Source of the DNA: JAPLNB01 sp964451955
GTDB lineage: Bacteria; Planctomycetota; Phycisphaerae; Tepidisphaerales; Tepidisphaeraceae
Reading direction: 5' to 3'
Length of the DNA: 64,000 bases
Assembly: GCA_964451955.1 (NCBI GenBank)
Contig: CAYVKG010000009.1
Location: forward strand, 21,407 to 85,406
In this document: one piece after another, positions 26,749 to 34,688 of the stretch
Numbering within the stretch: position 1 is the first letter of the stretch
How the letters are laid out: each line of letters starts with the position of its first letter
Notes under the pieces: generated by a model
What the model saw: the letters and a program-made list of their open reading frames with translations, nothing else
What the model was told of the DNA's origin: nothing
Database searches by the model: none
Program-made: the position numbers and the translations under genes

Positions 26749-27468
26749 CTATCGCAACTTGGCTTGCACCAATTCCGCCATCCGGCCAGCCAACGCACCT
26801 CTGGCAATCCACTCGTGGCCGCCCTCTCGCATCAAATACGCTCCGGCCGCCGGTCCGTTGACCATCTCAAGCGTGTTGGCAACCAGATAGTCCGCGCCAC
26901 TGCTCACCCGGCTCAGTTCCGCGACTCTCAGTAGTTCCTCCGCGCCGATGCCGACCTCCAATTTGAACTTGATCAGCAAGCCGCGATAGCCCCATTCCGT
27001 CCGGAACAAATCCACCAGCTTCTCGGTCGGTTCGCCAAGGATCGCAATGAGTTTGTGGGTGCTCTTGACCTTGCCGGCCTGCACATCTTGCACTAACCAT
27101 CGCTCTCTCGCAGCGTCCTGCACATCCACCATCCTTTCGATCACCGAAAACGCTCGCACCGGCCTATAGTCAGACACCGCGGCGGTCATAAAGATAGCGT
27201 CATACCGGTTGCGCGAGAGCAACGCCGCCAGGGCCCCTTTCAGTTCCGCGTGGCTACCAAACGCCGATCCGATGATCCGATGCTTCGTTCCTTCCGCGTC
27301 TGCCACCTGCGCCAGATGCGACCGGTTGCTGCTCAGCAGATCCACCTGCCCGATCGCCGCCAACGCCTGCGCGATGGCCAACCCCGTATTCCCGGTGAAG
27401 ATGTTCCCCCAGTCGCGGACGTGGTCAATCTTCTCACGAGTGTTGCCGGCGGTAACCAGGAATCGCAT
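26749..27468 (-). CDS. coaB: Stand-alone phosphopantothenoylcysteine synthetase (CoaB-type)
   Basis: A 239-residue protein matching the CoaB half of bacterial CoaBC (DFP family). Landmarks: MRFLVTAGNTREKID (dinucleotide fold), NIFTGNTGLAIAQAL, FMTAAVSDYRP, IKFKLEVG and ADYLVANTLEMV. CoaB joins 4'-phosphopantothenate and cysteine using a nucleoside triphosphate, in coenzyme A synthesis. The flavin-dependent decarboxylase half (CoaC) is absent; stand-alone CoaB occurs in some bacteria and eukaryotes, so coaC should be elsewhere. Confidence 0.88.
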   Translation of the reverse strand: MRFLVTAGNTREKIDHVRDWGNIFTGNTGLAIAQALAAIGQVDLLSSNRSHLAQVADAEGTKHRIIGSAFGSHAELKGALAALLSRNRYDAIFMTAAVSDYRPVRAFSVIERMVDVQDAARERWLVQDVQAGKVKSTHKLIAILGEPTEKLVDLFRTEWGYRGLLIKFKLEVGIGAEELLRVAELSRVSSGADYLVANTLEMVNGPAAGAYLMREGGHEWIARGALAGRMAELVQAKLR

Positions 27469-27514
27469 CCGGGCATTCTAGCACAGACACGCCCCATCGG
27501 CCGAACGACTCGGC

Positions 27515-28618
27515 CTACCCCGCCGTCACCTTGTGAATTGCCGCGATCAGGCTCGCCTGCGTGACCGGCTTGAACAAGGCCGGCTGCCCCGTCGAATTGA
27601 GGAAATCGCTGGTCATTGACCACAAGGCGTCGCCCGTCAGAAACACCACCGTCTTCTTGAGGTGCTTCGGAAGTCGCTCGTATAGCTGCTGACCCGAGAT
27701 GCCCGGCATCCGCAGGTCAAGAACGATGGCGTCAAAACGCTCCTTCTCCAGCAACTCCAGGGCTTCCTCTCCCGATGCGCAAGTCCGCACGCTCCCTCCG
27801 CACATGTTCTTCAGCATCAACTGAAGCACTTTGCGAATCGACTCCTCGTCATCCACAACGAGAATCCGCCGCCCCCGCAGCGCGGTTCTCGCCACGATGG
27901 TAGGCACATCCGCCTCCTGCACGACCTCCTTCGCTACAGGAAGCGAGAGCGAGAACTGCACGCCTCCGCGCGTGTTTCGCGCCGATAGCGTTCCCCCCGC
28001 CCGCTCAGTCAGACGCTTGGCTACCGCCAAACCCAGCCCGCTGCCCTTTCCGCGAGCTTTCGTCGTGAAAAACGGATCAAATATCTTCGGAAGCAATGCC
28101 TTGGGTATGGCCGGCCCCGGATTCCAAATGCCCAGCTTCAACAGCCCGTGCCCGCATGTCGCGGTAATCCGAATCGTTGCAGACCCGCAATCGGCGACGG
28201 CGTCCATCGCGTTCTTGATGATGTTGGCCAGAATGAGCTGCAGGTGACCGGTAGGCATCGCAACTGCGGGCAGTGGCCTGGGGACGGACCACTCGAACTT
28301 CACGCCCTTTCGCGTCCGGTAGGAATACAGATCCAACACCGCGCGCACCGCCTCATCAACCGCTCCCTGTGTCGACGCAACGGGGCTGGCAAAATACAGA
28401 ACGTTCATCGACAGCTGGCTGGCAAGTTGGGCAAGTTGTACGACATATTCCAGGTGCCGTCGCGACTCCGGCTTCGATTGACGCTGCATCTCCAGCTCGG
28501 CATACCCGATCGCCGCCCCCATTAGATTATTCAATTCATGGGCAACCTCGGCGAACATCTCGCCGAGGATCGCCAATCGCTCAAGTTGCGCCGACTCCCG
28601 TTCTGATACTTTCAGCAA
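27515..28618 (-). CDS. Soluble histidine kinase–receiver hybrid, divergent from the Phc-like operon
   Basis: A 367-residue cytosolic hybrid kinase. HisKA-type helix with His27 (FAEVAHELNN), then a HATPase domain (ILANIIKNAMDA as N-box, GIWNPGPAIP, FDPFFTTKARGKGSGLGLAVAKRL), then a CheY-like receiver (ILVVDDEES, acceptor Asp301 in IVLDLRMPG, Lys of LFKPV). There is no sensor domain or membrane helix, so input must come from another protein. The predicted start is a TTG at 28618, preceded by AAGGGTGA. It is transcribed divergently from the phcB-like gene, 54 bases apart, so the two probably share a regulatory region. Confidence 0.88.
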   Translation of the reverse strand: MLKVSERESAQLERLAILGEMFAEVAHELNNLMGAAIGYAELEMQRQSKPESRRHLEYVVQLAQLASQLSMNVLYFASPVASTQGAVDEAVRAVLDLYSYRTRKGVKFEWSVPRPLPAVAMPTGHLQLILANIIKNAMDAVADCGSATIRITATCGHGLLKLGIWNPGPAIPKALLPKIFDPFFTTKARGKGSGLGLAVAKRLTERAGGTLSARNTRGGVQFSLSLPVAKEVVQEADVPTIVARTALRGRRILVVDDEESIRKVLQLMLKNMCGGSVRTCASGEEALELLEKERFDAIVLDLRMPGISGQQLYERLPKHLKKTVVFLTGDALWSMTSDFLNSTGQPALFKPVTQASLIAAIHKVTAG

Positions 28619-28672
28619 TGGATCACCCTTGAACTGTCGGACAGATTATGCGGCCCGCTCCGGCTTGAGTCA

Positions 28673-30205
28673 ATGAATTCCGAACGAGGCGCTCTTCTCT
28701 TTTTTTCGATTCTCGGTACACTAACATTCGCTGGACATGTTTCCTGGGAGCCAAATAGGGCCGGGCTACAAGGGGTTTTCTCTAGAAGCGGGCAAATCAC
28801 CTTGGAACGTTCAATTGTCGGTTTTGACAGTCTCGTCGCATTCCGCAACAGCCAGAATCTGGAAGCCCGCGGAACGCTGATCCACATCACGCGAAATCTG
28901 CTCGTGTTCGAGGTCTACAACCCCTACTCCGTCGTGCAACTTAGCGAAGTCCTTCGTGATCTTCGCATCATGCGAGGAGAGCGAACCATCTACGAAGGGC
29001 GAGCCGTCGTCAGCAATCTCGTCGCGACAGGTCTGATGTTGATCGTATCGGCCACGCTTGTTGACCCCTGGAAGGACTTGGTCGGGCTCAGTCCCGGGCA
29101 CGGAGTCCTCGAAGAGGTCCAGGCGTTCGTGCAGGATTACGAAGCCAATCACCGCCTCCGCCCCTCGTATCAGCTGGCCATCAGCAACCTCCGCGCATTC
29201 CTCGGCGAATTGAGCCGCTGGTTAAGCCAGGTCGAAGTCGCCACCGGTGCGGACGGACCCGATTTTCCCGAGGACCTTCAAGAGGAGTTTCAGAAGGAGC
29301 TTCAGCAACCCGTGGCTCCCAAGCTCGATGAACTCTATCAAGTTTTTGAGGAGGAAGCCAAGCAGGTGCCGCCCGAGGAGGTCGTTGTTCACAAGGCTTT
29401 CGCCCGCAAGGAAATCCACCCCTTGATCCTCTGCTCACCGTTCCTGCACCGCGTTTTCACGAAGCCGCTCGGATACGCCGGCGACTACGAAATGGTGAAC
29501 ATGATGCTGGACAACCCCATCCGCGGGCAGAACACATACGGCAAACTGCTCAACTCCTACCACCTCCAGTCCGGCCCCGTCCGCGCCCACCGCAACCGCG
29601 TCAGCATCCTCAAGGAGTATCTTCGCTCCGAAACCGCCCGCCTCGCAAACAAACCCGGCCCTGTCCGAATCTTGAACGTCGGATGCGGACCCGCCATCGA
29701 GGTCGCCCAGTTCCTCCGTGCCAGCCCCCTGTCTGATCACTGCGAATTCCATCTGCTCGATTTCAATGCCGAGACCCTCGTCTACACGCGAAACAAGCTC
29801 GAGGAGGCCAAACGAAAGGGCACTCGGACCACGGGCCTGAATTACCTGCACAAGTCCATCCACGAACTGCTCAAGGACGCCGCCCGGCGTGACAGTTCCA
29901 GCCTCGGGCCGTTTGATATCGTCTACTGCGCCGGCCTGTTTGACTACCTGTCCGACCGGGTCTGCAGCCGCCTCGTTGATTTGTTCTATGACTGGACCCT
30001 CCCCGGCGGCTCCCTGCTCGTCACCAACGTTCACACCGCAAACCCAATCCGGCAGTTCATGGAACATTTCACCGAGTGGTACCTGATCTACCGTAACGAA
30101 GCCGATTTTCTCGCCATGGCGTCGGAGCTTCGAGGCAAGACGCGCGCCTATACCGATGCCACGGGCATAAACGTGTTCATGGAAATTCGAAAGGTCGACC
30201 CTTGA
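28673..30205 (+). CDS. phcB: PhcB-like SAM-dependent methyltransferase with PilZ-like N-terminus
   Basis: A 510-residue protein. Residues about 50–130 form a PilZ-like beta-barrel (FDSLVAFRNSQNLEARGTLIHI…) lacking the usual RxxxR c-di-GMP motif. Residues about 330–505 form a class I SAM methyltransferase, with motif I ILNVGCGP at 333–340 and an acidic motif II strand (FHLLDFNAET). This architecture matches PhcB of Ralstonia, which methylates 3-hydroxy fatty acids to make the autoinducers 3-OH PAME/MAME. The region between contains a helical part with GYAGDYEMVNMMLDNP. The first 45 residues are not conserved; a TTG at 28802 is an alternative start. The next gene begins two bases past the stop. 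Confidence 0.85.
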   Translation: MNSERGALLFFSILGTLTFAGHVSWEPNRAGLQGVFSRSGQITLERSIVGFDSLVAFRNSQNLEARGTLIHITRNLLVFEVYNPYSVVQLSEVLRDLRIMRGERTIYEGRAVVSNLVATGLMLIVSATLVDPWKDLVGLSPGHGVLEEVQAFVQDYEANHRLRPSYQLAISNLRAFLGELSRWLSQVEVATGADGPDFPEDLQEEFQKELQQPVAPKLDELYQVFEEEAKQVPPEEVVVHKAFARKEIHPLILCSPFLHRVFTKPLGYAGDYEMVNMMLDNPIRGQNTYGKLLNSYHLQSGPVRAHRNRVSILKEYLRSETARLANKPGPVRILNVGCGPAIEVAQFLRASPLSDHCEFHLLDFNAETLVYTRNKLEEAKRKGTRTTGLNYLHKSIHELLKDAARRDSSSLGPFDIVYCAGLFDYLSDRVCSRLVDLFYDWTLPGGSLLVTNVHTANPIRQFMEHFTEWYLIYRNEADFLAMASELRGKTRAYTDATGINVFMEIRKVDP

Positions 30206-30207
30206 CG

Positions 30208-32871
30208 ATGGCAACCGCAGAGAGCGCCTCATTCCTCCATGAGGCGTACCGAGAGGTCAACCGCGATCTTCGCGTCCGACAATCGAAGATCGGATGCATC
30301 CTCACCCTGTTCCTCATGCCCGCCGGCGCCCTGCTTGATCAATGCGTCTATCCCGAACTCGTCTGGGCCGTCCTGAAGGTGCGACTTCTGGCAGACCTTG
30401 GCATCGCCGGCATCCTCGCCATGCACTACACGCCTTTCGGCCGCCGCCACATCCGCCTCATCAACATGGCATGGCTTGTTTTGCCGGTCCTCTCCATCGC
30501 CTGGATGATCTACTATTCCGAGGGCGCCCGAAGCCCCTACTATGCGGGACTCACCCTCGTCCTCACCGGCTGTTGCGTCCTGTTCCCTTGGACCTTTCTG
30601 GAATCGCTGGCCTTCTGCGTCGGCCTCATTGGCCTCTATGTTGCGGCCGGTCTTCTGCATCGCGATGGCCCCATGATCGCGGGCGACAGCGTGTTCTTTC
30701 TGAGCGCAACCGCGGTGATCTGCGTCACCGCCTGCTACCACGCGTCGCGCAGGCGTTTTCAGGAATTCTGTCTCCGACACGAGCTGAACATCAAGAACAA
30801 CGCCCTCGCCCAGTCCTATGACCGCCTCTCCGAGCTTGACCGCCTCAAGTCCCAGTTCTTCGCCAACATCAGCCACGAATTGCGCACCCCCCTTACCCTT
30901 ATCCTGTCGCCCGTCGAAGAGCTCCTGCACCGACAAAGCCAGCTCCCGGCTCGGAGCGTCGAGACCCTGGAAATCGTGCGCCAGAACGCTCTGCGACTGC
31001 TCAAACTCATTACCGACCTGCTCGAAATCATCCGTCTCGAAGAAGGCCGCGGAAACCTGACGCGCCGGCCCATGAACCTGAGTCAGTTCGTCCCCGCCAT
31101 GGTCGATTCCGTCCGTCATCTGGCCAATGCCAAGGGGCTCACCCTCAACCTCCAGGGCGCCGATGGCATCATCGTCAGCGGCGACCCCGAGCGACTTGAG
31201 AAGGTCATCCTCAATATTCTGACGAATGCGATCAAGTTCACTCCACCGGGCGGCAGCATCACTGCGGTCTGGTGGCAGAGCGACGCCCGCGCGATCGTCG
31301 AGTTCCGGGATTCCGGCGTCGGCATCACAAGCAAGGACCTGCCGTTCATCTTCGACCGTTTCCGTCAGGCGGATGGGTCCTCGACGCGAAAATACCAGGG
31401 TATGGGCATCGGCCTGGCTTTGGCCCGAGATCTGGTCCGCGAACACGGCGGAACCCTTACCGCCAGAAGCGAAGTGGGCAAGGGCACGACTCTCCGGCTC
31501 GAACTGCCGCTCACCACCGAGGCCGTCCCGGAATCCGCCGATCCCTCTCTCTCCCGCGCCGATGACGATCCCATCGCTCGCATGTACCACGAAGCCGACC
31601 GCACCGTGAGTCTGGCCGTCGAACCGTCGGCCGACCACCCGTCGCCCGTCAGTCCCGGCAAGTTGACCGTCCTCGTTGTCGACGATGAACCGGACATGCG
31701 ACGATTCCTTGTTTCCATCCTAGCCCCGGATTACCGCGTCCTTCAGGCCGCCGATGGAAAGACCGGCCTTGATATGATTCGCCAACATAGACCTCACCTG
31801 GTCCTCCTGGACCTCATGCTCCCCGCCATGGACGGACTCGAAGTGTGCCAAGCGGTCAAAGCCGATGAGCAAACCCGCAACGTCAAGGTCCTTCTCCTCA
31901 CCGCTCGCGCCGACGAATACTCCAAGATCACCGCGCTCCAGCGAGGCGCCGACGATTTTCTCACCAAGCCCTTCAGCACGATCGAAGTCCGAACCCGCCT
32001 GGACAACCTCCTGCAGAAGGCCAGGCTCGAAGAGGACCTTCGACAACAGAATGTGCAACTTGAACAGGCGCTCCAGCGACTGAAGGAAACCGAGGTGCAG
32101 CTCGTTCAGAGTGAGAAGATGAACGCCCTCGGCAAGCTCGCATCCGGACTTCTCCACGAAATCCATAACCCCCTGAACTTCACCCTCATGGCGATACAGG
32201 TTGCGCGCCAGGCTGTCACTGGGAATTCCGAGCTGACCGAGACGCTCGACGACATCGGGCAAGGCATGAACCGGATCAAGGACATCATTTCCGACCTGCG
32301 CGCTTTTGCTTATCCTTCGTCCGAAAGACTCCAGGAACACTTCTCTCTCGATGAGGCCATCACCACCGCGCTCCGCCTCGCTTCTCATGAGATTGACGAT
32401 GTCGCCATCACCCGGCAAGACACCGCCGGCGTCATGGCGGTCGGTTCCAAGACCCAGATCGTGCAGGTGCTGCTCAATCTCGTCATGAACGCCGCTCACG
32501 CCGTCCGCCCCGTCCGATCTCTCCGTCAACCGGAGATCGTGATCTCGGCCGCGTCGCGGCAACAACGCCTTCATGTCTGCGTCCGGGACAACGGCGCCGG
32601 CATCCGCAACGCCGACCTGCCTCGCCTTTTCGAGCCGTTTTTCACGACCAAAGACGTCGGCCAGGGCATGGGTCTCGGTCTCAGCGTCTGTCATACCATT
32701 GTTAAGAACCACGGGGGTTCGATCGTCGTCCGCAGCCAAGAGGGCCAATGGACCGAAGTCTCTTTCGATCTGCCGCTTGATGATCGGACGAACACCGCAT
32801 CTGCTGGGCGCGCAAGCGATACACCTGCGTGTTTGTCGGCCAGTCCAGAACCAGGAGCGATTTCATCATGA
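30208..32871 (+). CDS. Membrane hybrid kinase HK–REC–HK, apparent PhcS–PhcR fusion
   Basis: An 887-residue protein. Residues 1–180 carry five to six transmembrane helices with short loops, a likely lipid-signal sensor. HisKA 1: His223 in NISHELRTPL; HATPase 1: 325–435 (ILTNAIKF N-box, DSGVGI, GMGIGLALARDL). Receiver: 485–600, VVDDEPD, acceptor Asp535 (LLDLMLP), Lys588. HisKA 2: His650 in GLLHEIHNP; HATPase 2: 745–855 (LNLVMNAAHAV, DNGAGI, GMGLGLSVCHT). In Ralstonia, PhcS is a sensor kinase and PhcR a receiver with a C-terminal kinase; this chain reads as both joined. ATG 30208 follows the phcB-like stop by two bases; it overlaps the next gene (ATGA). Confidence 0.9.
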   Translation: MATAESASFLHEAYREVNRDLRVRQSKIGCILTLFLMPAGALLDQCVYPELVWAVLKVRLLADLGIAGILAMHYTPFGRRHIRLINMAWLVLPVLSIAWMIYYSEGARSPYYAGLTLVLTGCCVLFPWTFLESLAFCVGLIGLYVAAGLLHRDGPMIAGDSVFFLSATAVICVTACYHASRRRFQEFCLRHELNIKNNALAQSYDRLSELDRLKSQFFANISHELRTPLTLILSPVEELLHRQSQLPARSVETLEIVRQNALRLLKLITDLLEIIRLEEGRGNLTRRPMNLSQFVPAMVDSVRHLANAKGLTLNLQGADGIIVSGDPERLEKVILNILTNAIKFTPPGGSITAVWWQSDARAIVEFRDSGVGITSKDLPFIFDRFRQADGSSTRKYQGMGIGLALARDLVREHGGTLTARSEVGKGTTLRLELPLTTEAVPESADPSLSRADDDPIARMYHEADRTVSLAVEPSADHPSPVSPGKLTVLVVDDEPDMRRFLVSILAPDYRVLQAADGKTGLDMIRQHRPHLVLLDLMLPAMDGLEVCQAVKADEQTRNVKVLLLTARADEYSKITALQRGADDFLTKPFSTIEVRTRLDNLLQKARLEEDLRQQNVQLEQALQRLKETEVQLVQSEKMNALGKLASGLLHEIHNPLNFTLMAIQVARQAVTGNSELTETLDDIGQGMNRIKDIISDLRAFAYPSSERLQEHFSLDEAITTALRLASHEIDDVAITRQDTAGVMAVGSKTQIVQVLLNLVMNAAHAVRPVRSLRQPEIVISAASRQQRLHVCVRDNGAGIRNADLPRLFEPFFTTKDVGQGMGLGLSVCHTIVKNHGGSIVVRSQEGQWTEVSFDLPLDDRTNTASAGRASDTPACLSASPEPGAISS

Positions 32872-34121
32872 GCACAGGCTATGACTACCGTAAGTTCGCC
32901 ATACTCTTTGTCGATGACGAAGACCAGGCCCTGAAGTACTTCGCCAAGACCTACGAAAAGGACTTCCGAGTCCTGACCGCATCCAGCGTCTCGGACGCTC
33001 AGGCCATCATCAATCGTGAAGGCAGCCAAATCGGCGTTGTCATCACCGACCAGCGAATGCCCGGCAAGACCGGTGTCGACCTGCTCGGTGAACTCCGACA
33101 AACCCACCCCGCCATCGTCCGCATTCTCACCACCGCCTACTCCGACATCGACAGCGCTATCGACGCCGTCAACTCCGGAGCCATCTACAAGTACATCGTC
33201 AAACCGTGGAACCTCCGCGACCTTCGTGGCATTCTCCTTCGCGCCATGGAGTTCTTTCTCGTCCAGCGGGAGCGGGACATGCTGTTGCGGCAGAAACTCC
33301 ACGTGATCCAACGCCTTGTCATCACCGACCGCGTTCGCAGCCTTGCCGCTCTGGCGGCGGGCCTCTCACACCATATTCGCAATTCCATGATGGCACTCAA
33401 GAGCTTCCTGGACCTGGCCCCCATGAAGCTGCAGGAAGAACTTCCCAACAAGACCGCCAAGAGCCCGGAATTCTGGGAGGATCTCTGGGGCCTTGCTCAA
33501 CGGGAAAGCCAGCAGATCCTCTGCATGGTCCAGAAAGTCGCCGAAACCGTCGTCACCCCCAATTACACCTTCGCCGACGAAATGGACCTCGGCCTCCTCA
33601 TCCGCGGCGGCGTCGATCAAGGCGCCGCCCAGGCCGGCCACAAGAACCAGACCGTCGTCGAGCTCGCGTCGGGTCTGCCCCGCGTCAAGGTCGATGCCAC
33701 CATGGTTAAGCGACTCTTCTCGATTCTCACGGAACGCACCATCAGTCTCAACCGGAACGGCGGTACTATTGTCGTTCGCGCCAAAGCCCCCGTCCCCATC
33801 TGGGATACCCAGGGCGTCCAGATCGTCTTTTCCGGTGAAGGTCCCGCGTGGACGGAAGAAGATGCGGCCTCGCTCTTCACCGCCTTTGCTCCCTCCCAGC
33901 AAGACCCCTGCGAACTCGGACTCGATCTCCTGTCCGCCTTCTTCATCGCCTACCACCATGGCGGCGAAATCAACGTCCACAAAGCGCCACCCCTTGGTCC
34001 GGGCTTTGAACTGATTCTCCCCTTCAGCCCCGATGCCGTACAACGACCCGAGATCCACGTCGGTTTTCTCGAGAAACTCTTCCTCCGATTCGATGCCATG
34101 GGAGGCGATGAAATTGTCTGA
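32868..34121 (+). CDS. phcQ: PhcQ-like receiver protein with degenerate kinase region
   Basis: A 417-residue protein. Receiver at 1–125: FVDDED acids, acceptor Asp61 in VVITDQRMPG, Thr88/Thr89 and Lys112 in VKPW. A helical segment (130–260) includes an H-box-like SHHIRNS (His169). The C-terminal ~150 residues resemble a HATPase fold but lack the canonical N-box Asn and DxGxG, so it probably does not bind ATP normally. PhcQ in Ralstonia/Cupriavidus has the same size and N-terminal receiver and relays the Phc signal. The start ATG 32868 overlaps the stop of the kinase gene (ATGA) with GGAG upstream, so translation is coupled. Confidence 0.85.
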   Translation: MSTGYDYRKFAILFVDDEDQALKYFAKTYEKDFRVLTASSVSDAQAIINREGSQIGVVITDQRMPGKTGVDLLGELRQTHPAIVRILTTAYSDIDSAIDAVNSGAIYKYIVKPWNLRDLRGILLRAMEFFLVQRERDMLLRQKLHVIQRLVITDRVRSLAALAAGLSHHIRNSMMALKSFLDLAPMKLQEELPNKTAKSPEFWEDLWGLAQRESQQILCMVQKVAETVVTPNYTFADEMDLGLLIRGGVDQGAAQAGHKNQTVVELASGLPRVKVDATMVKRLFSILTERTISLNRNGGTIVVRAKAPVPIWDTQGVQIVFSGEGPAWTEEDAASLFTAFAPSQQDPCELGLDLLSAFFIAYHHGGEINVHKAPPLGPGFELILPFSPDAVQRPEIHVGFLEKLFLRFDAMGGDEIV

Positions 34122-34198
34122 GTCTGCGGACAGATGCACGGCCAAGCGACTCGGACCTCCCGCCAGGGCTGCCTTGTTCTCCGAATTTCAGGAGACGC

Positions 34199-34681
34199 TC
34201 ATGCCGACTGCAACTCCGCCAATTTCTTGCGGACTTGTTCTGCATGCCCTGCCACTCTGACCCGCGCCCAATGCCACCTGACCATGCCCTTGGGATCGAG
34301 CACGACCGTGCTCCTGATCACTCCGGTCGCCTTCCTGCCGTACATGAGCTTCTGGCCCCACGCCCCATATTCCTCCATTACCTCATGTCCCGGATCGCTC
34401 AGCAGATCCAGCTTCAGCCCGTGCTTCTCCCGGAATTTGCGATGGCTCTCCGGCAAATCAGGACTTACGCCCACAACGCGCGCATTGAGTTTCTCAAAAT
34501 CACCAAGCCGATCGGTAAACTCGCACGCCTCGGTCGTGCAGCCGGGCGTGTTGTCCTTGGGATAGAAATAAAGCACCACCCACTGCCCCAGCAGATCCTC
34601 CAACCTCACCTCCTTTCTGTCCTGGTTCTCAAGCCCCAACTCCGGTGCTTTCTGCCCCAATTCCATGCTTCGCTTGGCCAT
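34199..34681 (-). CDS. bcp: Thiol peroxidase (peroxiredoxin, BCP type)
   Basis: A 160-residue peroxiredoxin. Peroxidatic Cys48 lies in TPGCTTEAC, with a candidate resolving Cys53 five residues later, the BCP arrangement. YFYPKDNTPGCT and STVVLDPKG complete the thioredoxin fold signature. It reduces hydrogen and organic peroxides in the cytosol, recycled by thioredoxin. It is convergent with the phcQ-like gene, and the propeller gene lies just upstream on the same strand (gap of 7 bases), so the two may be cotranscribed. Confidence 0.95.
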   Translation of the reverse strand: MAKRSMELGQKAPELGLENQDRKEVRLEDLLGQWVVLYFYPKDNTPGCTTEACEFTDRLGDFEKLNARVVGVSPDLPESHRKFREKHGLKLDLLSDPGHEVMEEYGAWGQKLMYGRKATGVIRSTVVLDPKGMVRWHWARVRVAGHAEQVRKKLAELQSA

Positions 34682-34688
34682 GTCAACC

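Noticed and set aside
30229..31638. A 469-codon minus-strand open frame
   Set aside because: Antisense shadow of the kinase gene, whose catalytic motifs are intact on the + strand.
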